Below the pieces are notes generated by a model. The model was not told where the DNA came from and did not search any database. It saw only the letters and a program-made list of their open reading frames with translations. The translations under genes were made by a program, and so were the position numbers. Of a stretch of 64,000 bases of DNA, positions 11,861-23,750 are shown in pieces. Source of the DNA: Sarcocystis neurona (lineage: Eukaryota; Apicomplexa; Conoidasida; Eucoccidiorida; Sarcocystidae); contig KL647321.1 in NCBI GenBank assembly GCA_000727475.1, forward strand, positions 643,691 to 707,690, given 5' to 3'. Numbering within the stretch: position 1 is the stretch's first letter; every line of letters starts with the position of its first letter.

Positions 11861-13795
11861 TCTAGCACGCACTGCCGGCGCTACTACTGCTGTAGCCTGC
11901 AGCACTGCTTCACCTAACATTCCTTTTGCTGTTGCAGCGGACAGCACTGTGTGGGCGGTGCTCCGCAATGCAGCACCAACCGCCGCATACACCCAACGCA
12001 GTCGCTGCTCCTGCTACTGCCTCTTCTACGACCCCTACAGGTACTGCGCGCTCGCTCCGCTTCTCTCAAAGTAACGTGGGGACGGCTTGCTGTGGCCGGA
12101 CATGCTGCCCTGCGCGACTGTTGTACAGTCACTCGTCTGCTGCCGTCTTCATCATCATACGAGCAGCACCGAGGCAGTTGTAGAGAAGCTCCGCGTGAAG
12201 AAGCAGCAGCAGCACTTCACATAGACACGTACGCAGGCTGCAGCAGAAGTAGCAGATGACGCGCAGCAGAAGAAGCAGCACAGCAGCAGGCAACAGCTGC
12301 GGGGCCCCGGCATGCCGCGCGCAGCAGGAGAAGCACGTTGCATCAGCAGCAGCAGAGGCAGGGAGGTGACGGCCTCACGCGATGCAACACGCCACTACTG
12401 GCACATTTCTCTCCCCCTTTCGCAGCAGCAGCAGCAGCCGCATCCGGCAAGCAGCAGGTTATCGCTACTTCCCGCAGCAGCAACTACGGTAGCCAAAAGC
12501 AACGGGATAGCAGAAGCAGCAGTGTCCACAACAGTGTTCGCAGCAAGTATCTGCAGCAGCAAAAAGAACTGCAGCAAAGTAGCCTGGCCATCTCAGGCCT
12601 AGCCAAACAGCAGCGGCCGCGGGACCCTCAGCAGCAACAGCAGGACGCAGTAGACGCAACTTACAGAGAAGAGGCACCAGTATCCGGAAAACGAAAAGAC
12701 CCGCAGCAGCAGCACCTTGCAGCAGCAGCGGAGCCCGCAGGCAGCCGCAGGAAATGTAGCCACCGCACAGGGAGATCAGCAGCTGCAGACATGACGCTAC
12801 GTCCAAGTAAACAGAAGGTGCCGTGTGATCCACATGAGACGCAGCAGGCACATCACAGCAGTGGTCGCTGCAGCTGCAACGGCAAGAAGAAGCCAGCCAG
12901 CAGCAGCAAAGACCGAGCAGCAGCAGATACTCAACAGCAGCAGAGACCCAACAGCCGAAAAGTGCATACGAGGTAGCAGGTACTGTTGTCCCTAGTCCTA
13001 CACGCCCAAGCAGCCCCACACCGCCCGCACCAAGGAGCAGCAGCAGGAACAGCACGTCGAGACTCTGTATATGTGGCACGAACAGCGGTAGACGACGTGG
13101 CGACAACAGCAGGTGCAGGAGCAGCACATGCAGCCGTCCCAGCAGATGCAGCAACGCCAGAGAAGCGGCAGCAGCAGCGACCGCGGAGACGAGACACACG
13201 TACCGACGTAAACTTGTGTGTGCGGCACCGCAAGGGAAGGAAGCGCGCATGCGCGAGAGCACCAATAGAAGAGGTGCACCGGCAGCAACAGCGGCATCCA
13301 CGGGAAGTGCACCAGCCGCCACTTACGCCGTAGAAAAAGAGAAGACAGCGGCTCTCGACCGTTAGACGGGAGCTTTTTCACCGGCGGCAACGGGCGGAGA
13401 AGAGCAGGCACGTCCATGGAGGGACAACGCCAGCAGGAGGAGTGTGCCACACGCATACGGTGGGGGTAGTGGGCTGCGGCTGCGCTGACGTTTCCTCGGC
13501 AGAGCAGCTCCTGTGCTGGTGGGCCGCTGCTGCAGAAGACGACGGCCACGCGGGAGGCCGCCTGCTGCTTCCGGTGTACCTACACCTCCGGCTCCGCTGC
13601 TGGCCCCGAGCGAGAGAAAGCTATAGGGACACACCAACACCAGGAGCAGCAGCAGCACACAGGCAGCGATCGACAAGTGCGCGAGACAAAGGAACGAGCA
13701 GGAGGAGGACGGCGCAGCACTTCGACTCAACAGAATGCGATTCTAACGGGCGAGATAATGGGAAGGCGCCAGCAGCAGCGGCAGCACGGTGTGCA

Positions 13796-13797
<2 letters not shown>

Positions 13798-13826
<29 letters not shown>
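13798..13826. repeat. (CA)n microsatellite
   Basis: An uninterrupted CA dinucleotide run of roughly 13 units follows GTGCATG. It is a simple repeat in non-coding DNA. Confidence 0.9.
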
Positions 13827-13829
<3 letters not shown>

Positions 13830-14386
13830 AGTCGAAGTCGGGAGAACCACGCGTTAGAGCAGACAGGCCGTTATAACGCAGACGCAGAAACGGACCAGCG
13901 GCAAGAGAGTGGACCAGCAGTAGCAGAACAGCAGCACCGGCGGACGGGCACCAGCAGCAACGGCAGCAGCCGACAATGAAGGACGGCCGCGGCGTCCTCG
14001 GCGGCAGCAGCAGCAGCGGCACGGCGCGGCGGCTCGGCGCCAAGTGCGCAGCAGGAGTATTCTGCACGAGAGAGAGCTGCAAATGTGTACCGGAAGGCGA
14101 GGAGAGAACGCTTTGTAGAGAGACCGTTGCTGCTGGCAAGCAGCACTTCTGCTGCGGCACAGCAACGGCCACGCAACAGCGGCAGGGGGGTCGGCAGGCT
14201 CGAGAGGTGGCGAGAGGGAGGCAGCGGCAAGCAGAAAGCAACAGCAGCTGCGTGGCACTACAGCAGTAGAGAGTAACAGCAGTGTTACTGCTGCGCGGCG
14301 AAAAGCAGGGGATGGAAGAGGAGGGCGGGAGAAACAGCGCGCGCGTCTCGGAAAGAAGGTTTAGCTTGAAGCGGCAGCAGGCTGCA

Positions 14387-14763
14387 TCATGAAAACGAGT
14401 GACACTTCGGCTCGCAGTACATACGCAGGGCAGCGGGCGAGTCCTTCAGCGATATCATTCCGAAGTTGTAGAAGCTGCGAGATATACATGTAACTGCTGT
14501 TGGCATTTTCCTCAGCGGCAGCGCACCAGCAGCGCCAGCAGGGCAGCGGCAGAGCGGAGATAGCGGGAGGCGAGAGGCTCCTGCTGTTGCTGCTGCTATA
14601 GAGCAGCGCGCGCGGCACATGAGCCGCAGATTCCGCTGCTGCTGCTGCTTCTACTAGTGTATTTCGCAGAAGAGGAGGAGGAAGAAGTGTTTTCTGCTCC
14701 AGCGCAAGGTTGCTGCTGCATCTTACCTGCTGCTGCCCAAATCGCCATGTAATTTCTTTTCTT
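14387..14763 (-). CDS. Possible last two exons of an unidentified gene
   Basis: A 37-nt stretch (14763-14727) is flanked by a strong acceptor (CTCTTCCCAG) and a strong donor (CAG/GTAAGA). A second stretch begins after TATATCTCGCAG at 14475. Joined, one frame reads EKKLHGDLGSS then SFYNFGMISLKD and ends at a TGA at 14389-14387. A second frame is also open and continues past 14387. I do not recognise the product and found no convincing upstream exon. Splice-like motifs arise easily in this sequence, so this is only a candidate. Confidence 0.17.
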
Positions 14764-17700
14764 CTGGGAAGAGCCAGCTACAGGTACACCGAATACACCA
14801 GACGCGTAATATCTTCGCAGTTCTTGGATTGTGATGTGGAGGATGATGCGGAGTGAAAACGGTGGCAGCAGCGCCCGCGCGACTGCGGCTGCTGCTGGCA
14901 CTGCTGCTGCTGCGCCGCTGCCGGTGCTGCTGTTGCTGGCGCTGCGGCTGCTGCTACCGTTGTTGCTGCTGCTACCGCTTCTGCTGCCACTACCGCTGCT
15001 GCTGCCGCTACCACTGCTGCTGCTGCTACCATTACTGCTGCTGTTACAGTTACTGCTGCTGGTATCGTTACTGCTGCTGTTAATACCGCGGTGCGGCTGC
15101 AGAAAGCCTCTAGGTACTGCTAATGGCAGGTCCTGCACGAACAGTGCTGCGCGACAGCGCACCGTGGCTGTTGCGCTTGTTGCTGCTGCCACCGTTGTGG
15201 TCTCTGACTCCGCTACTGCGGCAGGTGTTGCATCTCCACCATTCGTACCGCGCGCACGCACTTGCCGCAGCAGCAGCAGAATCACGCGCCACCACGGCGA
15301 ACTCGCATGAGGCTTCCCAGCAACGGCAGCGCTGCTGCAGCAATATCAGCCCTCGTGCCTGTGCTAGTCGGGGGAGTCGTAGCACCTGCCGCAATGTACC
15401 GGTACACTAGTCATATGGTAGGGGGGCAGTAGAAAAAGTCGCTTGTGGCCGCAGCAGCACGACAGCTGGTGGTCGTGTTGCTCTTCGGGTCCTGGTATGT
15501 ACGGGGAGTACAACCCCAACAAAGAGCGGCGCTGGTGCCCGCCTGTGCCCCTGACCGTGTTGGTGTACGAGCAGTTGCTGCGGAGTTTTTCGGCGCTTCA
15601 CCGACGCTACACCATGTTTCTCTCCCACCTCCGGTTCGGAGTGCTGCCGGCTATTACGTACGTGCTGCTGTGTTGCGGTGCGGAGTGCCGCCTGCTATTA
15701 CATTCGTGGTGCTGCGGTCCGGGTGCCGCCTCCCCAGCTGTTGCTGCGCATGTTCTGCGCTCCTTTTCAGACACTGAGCACCAGTGTGTTGCTGCCGGCA
15801 GATAGGCTCTTCCATTCGAAGAGATGATGACTACGCCACTGCTGTTGTTGCGAGCGCCACGGCATTACCCGAGCTGCTGCTTTGACGGCGTCGTCTTTCC
15901 CTGGTCACGCTGAGTAGAAGCACACTGACTCTACAGCGTGCACGGAGATTTTTCAAACAGGAAAGCGTCGCATTTGGGATGTACGAGTATCCCCAAACGC
16001 ACCCGCTGTCGTTGAGGCGCTGCTGCTGACGCTGCTGCTGTTGCTGGTAGGGGCTGCAAAGTGGCTGTTGTTCTGCTGCTGCTGCTGCTGCTGCTGCCGT
16101 TGCTGTACGCATCCTGGTGTGCACGCTCCACTTCATTCCTCACATTACAGTTTTGCCGCTGCTGCCGTTTGCAGCCGCCTCCGGCAATGCTGTCTTCGCA
16201 CGGCTGCTGCTGCTGCAGGTTCCGTTCTTCTTTGACCTCCTCTCCCGCTGAAGGAATGTGGCGGGTGCTGGTGCTGCTTGGAGTAGCACCGCTGCGCGGC
16301 TAGCCTGAATACTGTGTGCCATATGTATACCCTAGCAAACCAGCAGGTGCACACGTGCAGCTGGGGGCTGCTGCAGTGGCATCCGCAGTGCAGATGGAGC
16401 TGATGAGGTAACTATTACGCCCTCTTCTCTCTTGCTGCCGCTGCTGTCAGCGAGACGCCTGTCGGTCTGCTGCGGGGGAGCACCTGCGAATGGTGGTGCT
16501 GTAATTGTCCTGGACATCAATGTATATTCCTCTCACGTGTTCTTAGTCGTACTCCGAAGACGCGCTGCTGTTCCAGTAAAATCTGAACGACCTGTCCTTG
16601 GTAACTACGGTACACTCCTGCTGCTCGGTTTCTTTATGCCACATGCCCCTACCACTGCGAGCACCCCTAACACTTCATCACGCGTTGCCACTTCCTGCGG
16701 AATAACCTGCGTAAAACTTTACTGGCAGTGCTACTCCTGTTCGTTTTGTTGCTGCGGGAGGCGTGCTTTCTCCGGATGTGTGCTGCAGCTTTTCTGCACG
16801 CGCTGCAGGCTCCGGGGCCACACCGAAGCTACAGCTGTGTACTGCTACACTCAAATAAAATCCCAGCTCGTCGCTCCATAATGAGGTGCGGCCTCCCACG
16901 AAGGGTAACTGGCGACGCTGCGTGAGGACGGCGCTCCGCTGCTATCCTGCACCTGATGAGTTCGTTGGTGCACCAGTGTCTGCGACTGTTGTTGCTGCTG
17001 CTAAAGATCGGTACATTGCCCCGCCGCTGCACTGTTTTGGACCGCCTCTGCTGCATCGCCACGCGGGCTACTGCGCCTGGGGCTGTTGTTGCTGTCTACT
17101 CCCGCGCGTGTGGATGCGGGTGACGCAGACACTTAGTCCCCTGCAGGCACATGTTCGGCTGCAGCGTAGAAGTGTTGCTGCATGGCAAACGGGGCTGCTC
17201 GGGCGCACATACAACAGCGTACGTCATACGTTGAATAGCAGACTACGGCACCTGGTACGACTTGAGACGATGCTGCGAGTGCTGTGTGGTACGCTGGAGA
17301 GAGTAGCTCTTCAGGGGCTGCTGAATGCGTTGTACGGGGGCAGGGCGAGTGGGGTTCGCGTCCAAGTTTCTACCCGCGGCGGAAGCGGGTGTCCTTCACC
17401 TCTGCCGCTCCTGAAAGGCAGACACTCCACAACTGCGTTGTAACTCTTGCCAACGGTTCCTGTCAACGCACGTCTGTACAGTACATGCGTATGTACACAA
17501 AGAAGTCGTCTGCGAATGTTTACCATATATACGGGCACATACCAGCCCACGATATGCCCTCGTACGGCACCAGTACTCGCACGTGTATGCCCCGAGCGGG
17601 ATGTGCAGATCTGTGTTACAGATGCGGGTAGCACCAAGTATCCTGGGCATGATACCTGAGTGTATTCGTATGTGATGGGGTGTCTCAAGGTCGAAACGGC

Positions 17701-18798
17701 GTCTATCATATTATGCCCTCACAACAGCGTACAAACATGATGCAGTCGCTGCAGCTGTGTTCTGAAACCGCAAGGAAGGTCCCGTACGCACCTGTGTAGT
17801 GCGTGCGTGTGAATGGTGTCTAGAGGTATAGGGCTGTGTGGACACATTCTTTTCGAACGCTTAGGCCCAGGAGCTGTGCCTGCTGACGCGTTAAGTACGC
17901 GGAAAGCACCGTGTACCTATGGACAATGCCATAAAAGCTGCCTGTATAGAATGCTGCAACCTTTACGCAGACCTGCGTACATAAATCCTTCCCACTGAAA
18001 AGCAGAGTGCCGTCCTACAAAAATGGAGCAGTATGCCTGTGTGCGCATGCGTAGGCTTCCTGGACGCACGGCACCATCTCTGAACGACCGGGCGGCGCAT
18101 GTGTCCTTCTTTCGTCCAAGCGTTACGTGCCCGTGCTGTGTCTGCTGATTGTGTGGAGGGACATCCTACGTATATAAAACGTCTCCTGTGAAGGTGGTCG
18201 ATGCTTCAGGAGCAGCAGTGTGTCGCGTCTAGGAGAACTCAACTTGGACGACACAAATGCACCTTGGTGCTAGTGCACCGACAACACTTCTCGCCCAACT
18301 GTATCTGCTGTCGTCCTGCTCCGGAAAGATGGATACATAATTGTTCACCCGAATGAGACACGTCTCCTTCTCAGGCCAGATCCTGCCGCGTGGATGGGAT
18401 AGCGAAAAGCAGCTGCAGCAGCAGCGGCATTGCGCGTTTGTGCAGAAGGGAGCGGACAAAGTTGCACAGTTCGTACGATTGGACGTGTGTACACGTTGTG
18501 TGGGACGCGTATACATAGTCTTGCCTCGAACGATCTGAAAGTAGGTGCTCGTGCTAAACAGAGCAGCAGGCCATGCAGGTAATTCACGTGTTATCACTTG
18601 CGATAATCCACATACCCCACGGGCTGCCTCGTGTGCATTGTCTACGTTTATGGAGGCACTAGCATACCGCAGGCTTACGTTCAGCGGTGTCTTTCTTTAT
18701 CGTTGACTTATGAAAAGATCTACTGCAGTGTTTCTTAATTCCATCGTACATGGGTGAGGGAGCGCGTGTGTATGTGGGGTTGAAGCGCCACGGTGAAG

Positions 18799-19227
18799 AT
18801 GTTCGGAAAACATCTCGCAAGAAATGCAGGAACGTCACATGGTTGGACTTTAAGAACGATAACTAAGCATCATTCTACATTTAGTAGACATCCGCATGTA
18901 GAATCCTGGACGCCCAACAGCCAAAGACTATCATCGTGTTGTGCTCATCGACGTCTACCTACACATATATATATATGTATTTCTCAAAGAAAATCGTGTC
19001 GACTCAAGTGTGAATCGAGATATTTCTCTGGGGCTTACGTCAATATGCCCGTGTTACGAGCACCTTTATGCAGAAGCGAATCATGCCTACCAGAAGTCAT
19101 GTGGTTGTGTATCTCTCTCCGCCTAGCACCGTTATGCCTCCAAGTACCTTTGACACTGCGCGCGTGCCTGTTCCTGCATGAATTTAGCGTAGCGGAGTTC
19201 TACCAGATGCATAGACGGAACAGGTAA
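18799..19227 (+). CDS. Weak hypothetical ORF, 142 codons
   Basis: An ATG at 18799 opens a frame of 142 residues beginning MFGKHLARN, with a basic, Ser/Thr/His-rich first 50 residues and no acidic start, loosely like an organelle leader. A Cys/Leu-rich half follows. The middle is encoded by a TATATATATG run, which argues against a real gene. I recognise no domain. It is listed only because it is among the longer ATG-initiated frames in this region. Confidence 0.1.
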   Translation: MFGKHLARNAGTSHGWTLRTITKHHSTFSRHPHVESWTPNSQRLSSCCAHRRLPTHIYICISQRKSCRLKCESRYFSGAYVNMPVLRAPLCRSESCLPEVMWLCISLRLAPLCLQVPLTLRACLFLHEFSVAEFYQMHRRNR

Positions 19228-19289
19228 TCGGCATGCAGAGGGCTCGTTTTGGTATCACATAGTTGTTTTAACACAGTACGCGCGCCGTG

Positions 19290-19291
19290 CG

Positions 19292-19326
<35 letters not shown>
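19290..19326. repeat. (AT)n microsatellite
   Basis: An alternating TATATATA run of more than 15 units with one early interruption. It is the longest of several AT runs in this region. Confidence 0.85.
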
Positions 19327-19330
<4 letters not shown>

Positions 19331-21200
19331 ACGCCTGTGCAAAGTAGTATAAAGGATCGTGCCTTTCTACGGTGTCAGGTGCAACTATATATATATATAT
19401 ATACGTACATTGTACTTCTGTATATGAATGTATACATGTACATTTTCACTTGTCGTGAGCGCCTTCGTTTTCTAAGACAATTAGAATGTGTACCCACAAC
19501 CTCAACTATGCTTTCTATCCTCGTATACAGAAGGCAGTGCTGACTGAATATATGTCTGGCGTTCGTTACGTACAGAAACCATTACCGACGCATATATATA
19601 TATATACACATAAATATATATATATATATGCTTTACTAATTCACACGTTTGACGCCTACATAGATGCATATTCTTACATATATATATATATATATACGCA
19701 CGCGTATGTCTATACGTGCGCGCACATATACGCATGCCCCTTCGTAAATCTTTTGACAACGTACGAATGCAATATGTTGCTCCCAGCAGCCACGTGTATA
19801 ACTAATTTACTCCGTGTTTAAAAGACACCGCAAGGTCCGACTCAATGCCTTTTTCCACGCAGGTGGGTACCATACTCAGCGGCACGTTCTCACAATACTA
19901 CACAACTACACACACCCATACAGCGAGGCTTATGCGGCTGCAGAAGTAAGGTGGATGCTTCAAGTCCGTAAGGACGGCATGAACACTACTTCCGTCTTCG
20001 TTGGGATACAATTATAAGAATTCACCATATGCGCTGCGTTGAGAACGCTGGACTACCTGACTTACTCGCAAAGGCATATTTATCTACCAAAGGGAAATCG
20101 TGGACCCCTGTTGAGAATACTTTCTTGAGCTTTCCTTCCTTACATGTGCCATTCCAAGCACAAACCTTCGAGCGTGCTCGTTAGCGAGAGTCATACGCAC
20201 CACGTGTGTGTCAGAGTGTGCTAATAAAATAGAATACCTGCGCTAAAAGGCAGACAGGTACGCATGTGCATATTTACAAGACGCCACGCTGAAAGGACAC
20301 AAGTGATCACATCGTCCTGTCGACCTCCGCGCTTCCTACATTATCTTCTGCGTATCTTGGACGTCGGCGCTTCAGAGTCTTACTCCCTTCATCCGTCAGC
20401 TACCCTAGGTCGCACACGTAAATGCGCCAGGTAGGCGTATTGACTACTTGCAGCTTGCCCGTATGATTATCTACATGTGGTGCAGTGTTCACGCATAGAC
20501 AAATTTACGGAGGCGTCATGGTGTCAACATAGGAGGGCCTCATTCGTCCCAGGCGTGAGAAGGGAAAGAAATAAGCGGGGACGCGTAGTCGCCGTGGCGG
20601 CGCTATCCAAAATAGCTGCGTTTCTCGTGGTGGTACCGGGGGAATGGAGACGTTAATTATTCTCTCGGGATCTTCAACATCTGCCGCAGTCCATCCAAAT
20701 TACACCACGCATCTCTGCAAGAAAGACATTGTGTCCACCTGTCTGTTACGGTAACACGGGGAGCGCGATATTCCGTCATGACGCGTTACTGCGTCCTACT
20801 ACGAATATACATATACACATATATATATATATATGTGTAGACACGTGTATAGAGGAGTTGAAATGCACAGATATATATATATATATATATATTTATAGAT
20901 ATAGAGAGAGACGTACATAGGTGACCTATATTACGCGTGAGGCTAACAACGTTACCGAAGAATTCAAGCCACAACGACTCCTGTCTCAACAGCAACTACT
21001 TCATTGCCGGTTGCCTGTTCTTGCTGTTTTCCTCGTCAGAGGCTTACGCTGAGGTGTTTCAGCAGGAAGCAGCTGACACTGCCTGCTTCCAACGACCTGA
21101 GGAGGCACTGTGCTTTTCTCCAGGTCCTAAATAAACTGATGCTGCTGCCGCGCTGCGCGCGAGGGAGGTTCCTGTCGCGGCATCTGCTGCTTACACTGGG

Positions 21201-23750
21201 GGAGTCATACAAACTAAACTCAACTGTATGGTGCAATTCTTTCTATTAACACGCCATCCGCAACAAAATGCCATACACGAGGCCGCTGCTGCTGCTGCGC
21301 AGCAGATAAGTTGCGCTTTCGCTCCCCTGGCCGTTTTAAAACTCTTACAGTTCATGTGGTCGCTGCTGTCTGTTACGTTGGTGATCTTGGTGCTGTTCCT
21401 GCGGGTGCAGTCCCGCGTCCCTCGCGGTGCAGTAAGTAGCGACTCTGTCACGTAACTGATGACATTGCTGAGGCCGTTGAAGCGGTCGGTGCAATTCGTT
21501 TTCCGCTGATTGTCACAGGTGCTACCACTCCTGTCAGTGCTGTCACTTTTAAGTATGCCGCGGCGGCTGTAGTTCACTCTGCAGCTGCTGAAGTTGCTGC
21601 TGTTGTGGGTGGCAGCGGTGCCGCTACTGCGGCTGCTATTGGGAAGGACAGAGGTGCTGCTGCTGCTACTTCACGTGGTGCTCCGTATGTGCTAGTGTTT
21701 ACGGCAACCGACGCTGCTGCTCCTGCTGCTGCTATTCCCCTAGAGGGTGTCGCTGGTTCCGGCGGTGCTGGCACTTTTTTCGGGTTTCTGATGTTACCTG
21801 TATGATTGGTCAGGAAGGTACTGCCGACGCAACTGGTCTTGGTGCTGCTGCTGCTGGTGGTGTGCACCGGACAAATTTTTCCGTTTCACCTGTGGGCCTG
21901 CTGCACCTGCTGCTTCCCGCTTTGGCATGCCTTCGTATGTATACGCGGCTTTCCACGCCTCGCAACAGCGACTATTGTCGCGGCCACCGTGAAATCCACG
22001 TCTTCTGCAATACTTTTGTTCGTACTGCTGGTAGGGCTACCCGTGATTCTACCGCTTCCCTCGGTGCTGCTGAGGCTTCCGCTAGTGCTGCGGACCCTGC
22101 CAGCATTGCTGTCTCTGCTGCACTCGCTTGTGTTATTCCTGTCGCCGGTGCGGTTGCTCATGCTGCTGCTGTTGTTCCTGCTGCTGCAGCCGGTACGAAG
22201 GGCTGACTGCACTCGTTGCAACACCACCCCACACGAAGCCCGCCTCTGATGGAGAGGAACGTCTTCCAGTCTTTGACGTAGAAGAAATCCCTTTCTCGAC
22301 AACAGCAGCAGGTCGTAGAGTTGTTGTTCTGCTCCTGCAATGGTACTACTGCCTCCACCGGGTCCTGCTGACTCTTCCAGGCCCTCCTCAACGCTAAGGA
22401 GAGACACTAGCCTGTCCTTCCCCGTCCAGCAACCTGCAGTAACTGACCTGCCTGCAGCAGAGGACGCAGGATTAGTTTCAGCGTCACCAACAGCACGGAG
22501 TGTACTGGTAGCCCCCGCAGCAGAACTCACCTCAGCAGCGGTAGCAGCGTTGCGAGCAGCTACGGCGTGGCTCTGGGCCACAGAATCCTCAGCAGGTGCA
22601 CATTCAGTACCAGCAACAGCAGCAACAGCGCTTTCGATAGCAGCAGCAGGACTAACGGTTGTCGCTGGGGACGCGCCGAGACCAACCGCCTCTGCATCAG
22701 CACCACAGCACGCAACGGCACCAACCCCATCATCACTCCGGATCCTTGTTGTTCCCGAAGAGTGCAGAGAAGAAGACTGTTTTGCTGCGGGAGCCGTAAG
22801 CACTTGTGCCACTGCTTCGCGGTCAGCCCGCTTGTTCCCTTGGTTTGTGGGTACACACGCATCTGCTGCTGGCGCAGCAGCTGCCCATTCTGAAGCTGGC
22901 GTTCCTGCAGGAGTCGAAGCAGCAGCTGGTGCAGTTGCGTCTGGTGCTGATGGTGCTTTTGCCGTTGTCCCCACTTCCGGCTGGGGTTGGTGCTGCATCG
23001 CCTGCTGCGGCTGCAAGCGCTGCTCCGATCGCAGCCGCATGATACGCATGCCTGTTCCTCCGCGCGTTTGCACGCGGAGGCTGTGCGCCAAGAATCGCTT
23101 TCCTGTACAGACAACAGCCACAACTATATCAGTTTCAGGAGAGAAGGACGGCCCCGTGGTACGCCCACAGATACGCCGCGTACAACAGTGTCGCCATATA
23201 GATATCTCTGTGAAGGCGGGAGCTTGCGCGCAAACATGTTGCAACATGACTGAATGGCTGCTGCATATCCTGGATGTATATGCTCTATCGTACGCAGAAG
23301 TGTTTCTTCTGGGATGCTCTCTACAGAGGTATCTGCACACACCTACATACTCAGATATATCTACTTCATCCGCCGTTCGTCTTGGTATACATCTACGAAT
23401 AGAGGTAGAAAGACGTGTATTACGTTGGGACACACGCTCTCTGTGTTCAACGCTTACCCTGACCGTGAGCAGTGACAGCAACGAGAAAGCATGTTCCTGC
23501 ACCTCTGGCGTCTCTGTCGCCTGAGCGCCTGCCTGCAGCTGTTACTTCGCACGCGTCTCCTCCTGAAGCGAGGCCCTCTCCGCAGTTGCTGCTGCCGCTG
23601 TTTCTCAGGCGGCTGCAGTTTCGTTGGGCAGTCAAAGCAGCGACCGCGGCCACCGAGTCTCCTCGTCTGATGCAGTACGCAGGGCGTGAGACCGCGAAAA
23701 CAGGCAGCAACACTTAGCATACAAAGGGCTGAAAAACGTAGATTCTTAAT
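21201..23750. other. CTG/CAG-rich region with long frames on both strands
   Basis: Triplet-rich DNA returns here, CTG on the plus strand at about 21.55-22.20 and 22.86-23.0 kb and CAG at about 22.30-22.86 kb. Both strands carry long open frames over the same bases, about 538 codons on minus and 394 on plus. I cannot tell which, if either, is translated. Confidence 0.5.
21886..23502 (-). CDS. Long open frame, possible exon of unidentified protein
   Basis: The minus strand stays open for 538 codons. The central part is rich in Ala, Ser, Thr, Glu and Pro, like many coding low-complexity segments in this genome. It contains a less biased piece, LLSVEEGLEE then AEQQLYDLLLLSRKGF, and a Ser/Asn/Arg-rich end. 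The first codon of the frame is GTG, so it would have to be an internal exon or begin at a later ATG. No domain is recognisable. An opposite-strand frame of 394 codons overlaps it, so confidence is low. Confidence 0.25.
   Translation of the reverse strand: MQEHAFSLLSLLTVRVSVEHRERVSQRNTRLSTSIRRCIPRRTADEVDISEYVGVCRYLCREHPRRNTSAYDRAYTSRICSSHSVMLQHVCAQAPAFTEISIWRHCCTRRICGRTTGPSFSPETDIVVAVVCTGKRFLAHSLRVQTRGGTGMRIMRLRSEQRLQPQQAMQHQPQPEVGTTAKAPSAPDATAPAAASTPAGTPASEWAAAAPAADACVPTNQGNKRADREAVAQVLTAPAAKQSSSLHSSGTTRIRSDDGVGAVACCGADAEAVGLGASPATTVSPAAAIESAVAAVAGTECAPAEDSVAQSHAVAARNAATAAEVSSAAGATSTLRAVGDAETNPASSAAGRSVTAGCWTGKDRLVSLLSVEEGLEESAGPGGGSSTIAGAEQQLYDLLLLSRKGFLLRQRLEDVPLHQRRASCGVVLQRVQSALRTGCSSRNNSSSMSNRTGDRNNTSECSRDSNAGRVRSTSGSLSSTEGSGRITGSPTSSTNKSIAEDVDFTVAATIVAVARRGKPRIHTKACQSGKQQVQQAHR

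Larger units (their letters stand above)
9843..17450. other. CAG/CTG-rich region without a confident gene
   Basis: These 7.6 kb are upstream of the CAF1 start. They hold alternating blocks rich in CAG (about 10.2-10.5 and 12.2-13.2 kb) and CTG (about 11.3-11.9, 14.9-15.1 and 16.0-16.1 kb) on the plus strand. Open frames exist in most reading frames on both strands because the triplets suppress stops, so length is not evidence here. Pieces that read less like repeat occur on the minus strand near 14.4-14.8, 15.93-16.03 and 16.83-17.06 kb. I could not join them into a recognisable protein. Confidence 0.5.
17451..21200. other. Less repetitive region with AT microsatellites, no gene assigned
   Basis: GC content falls here and triplet repeats are rare. 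AT runs occur near 19295-19326, 19388-19402, 19592-19629, 19677-19695, 20818-20834 and 20870-20890. The longest frames are about 120-145 codons on either strand (near 18229-18597 minus and 18799-19227 plus) and show no motif I know. This is probably intergenic, but it could contain introns of a gene whose exons I failed to recognise. Confidence 0.45.

Noticed and set aside
12338..12976. 212-codon Gln/Arg-rich plus frame
   Set aside because: Almost every codon is from CAG-type triplets or arginine-rich shadow; no unbiased stretch or motif supports it.
22560..23123. Gln/Leu-rich 187-codon minus frame
   Set aside because: It overlaps longer frames in another phase and consists mostly of repeat-derived Gln, Leu and Arg.
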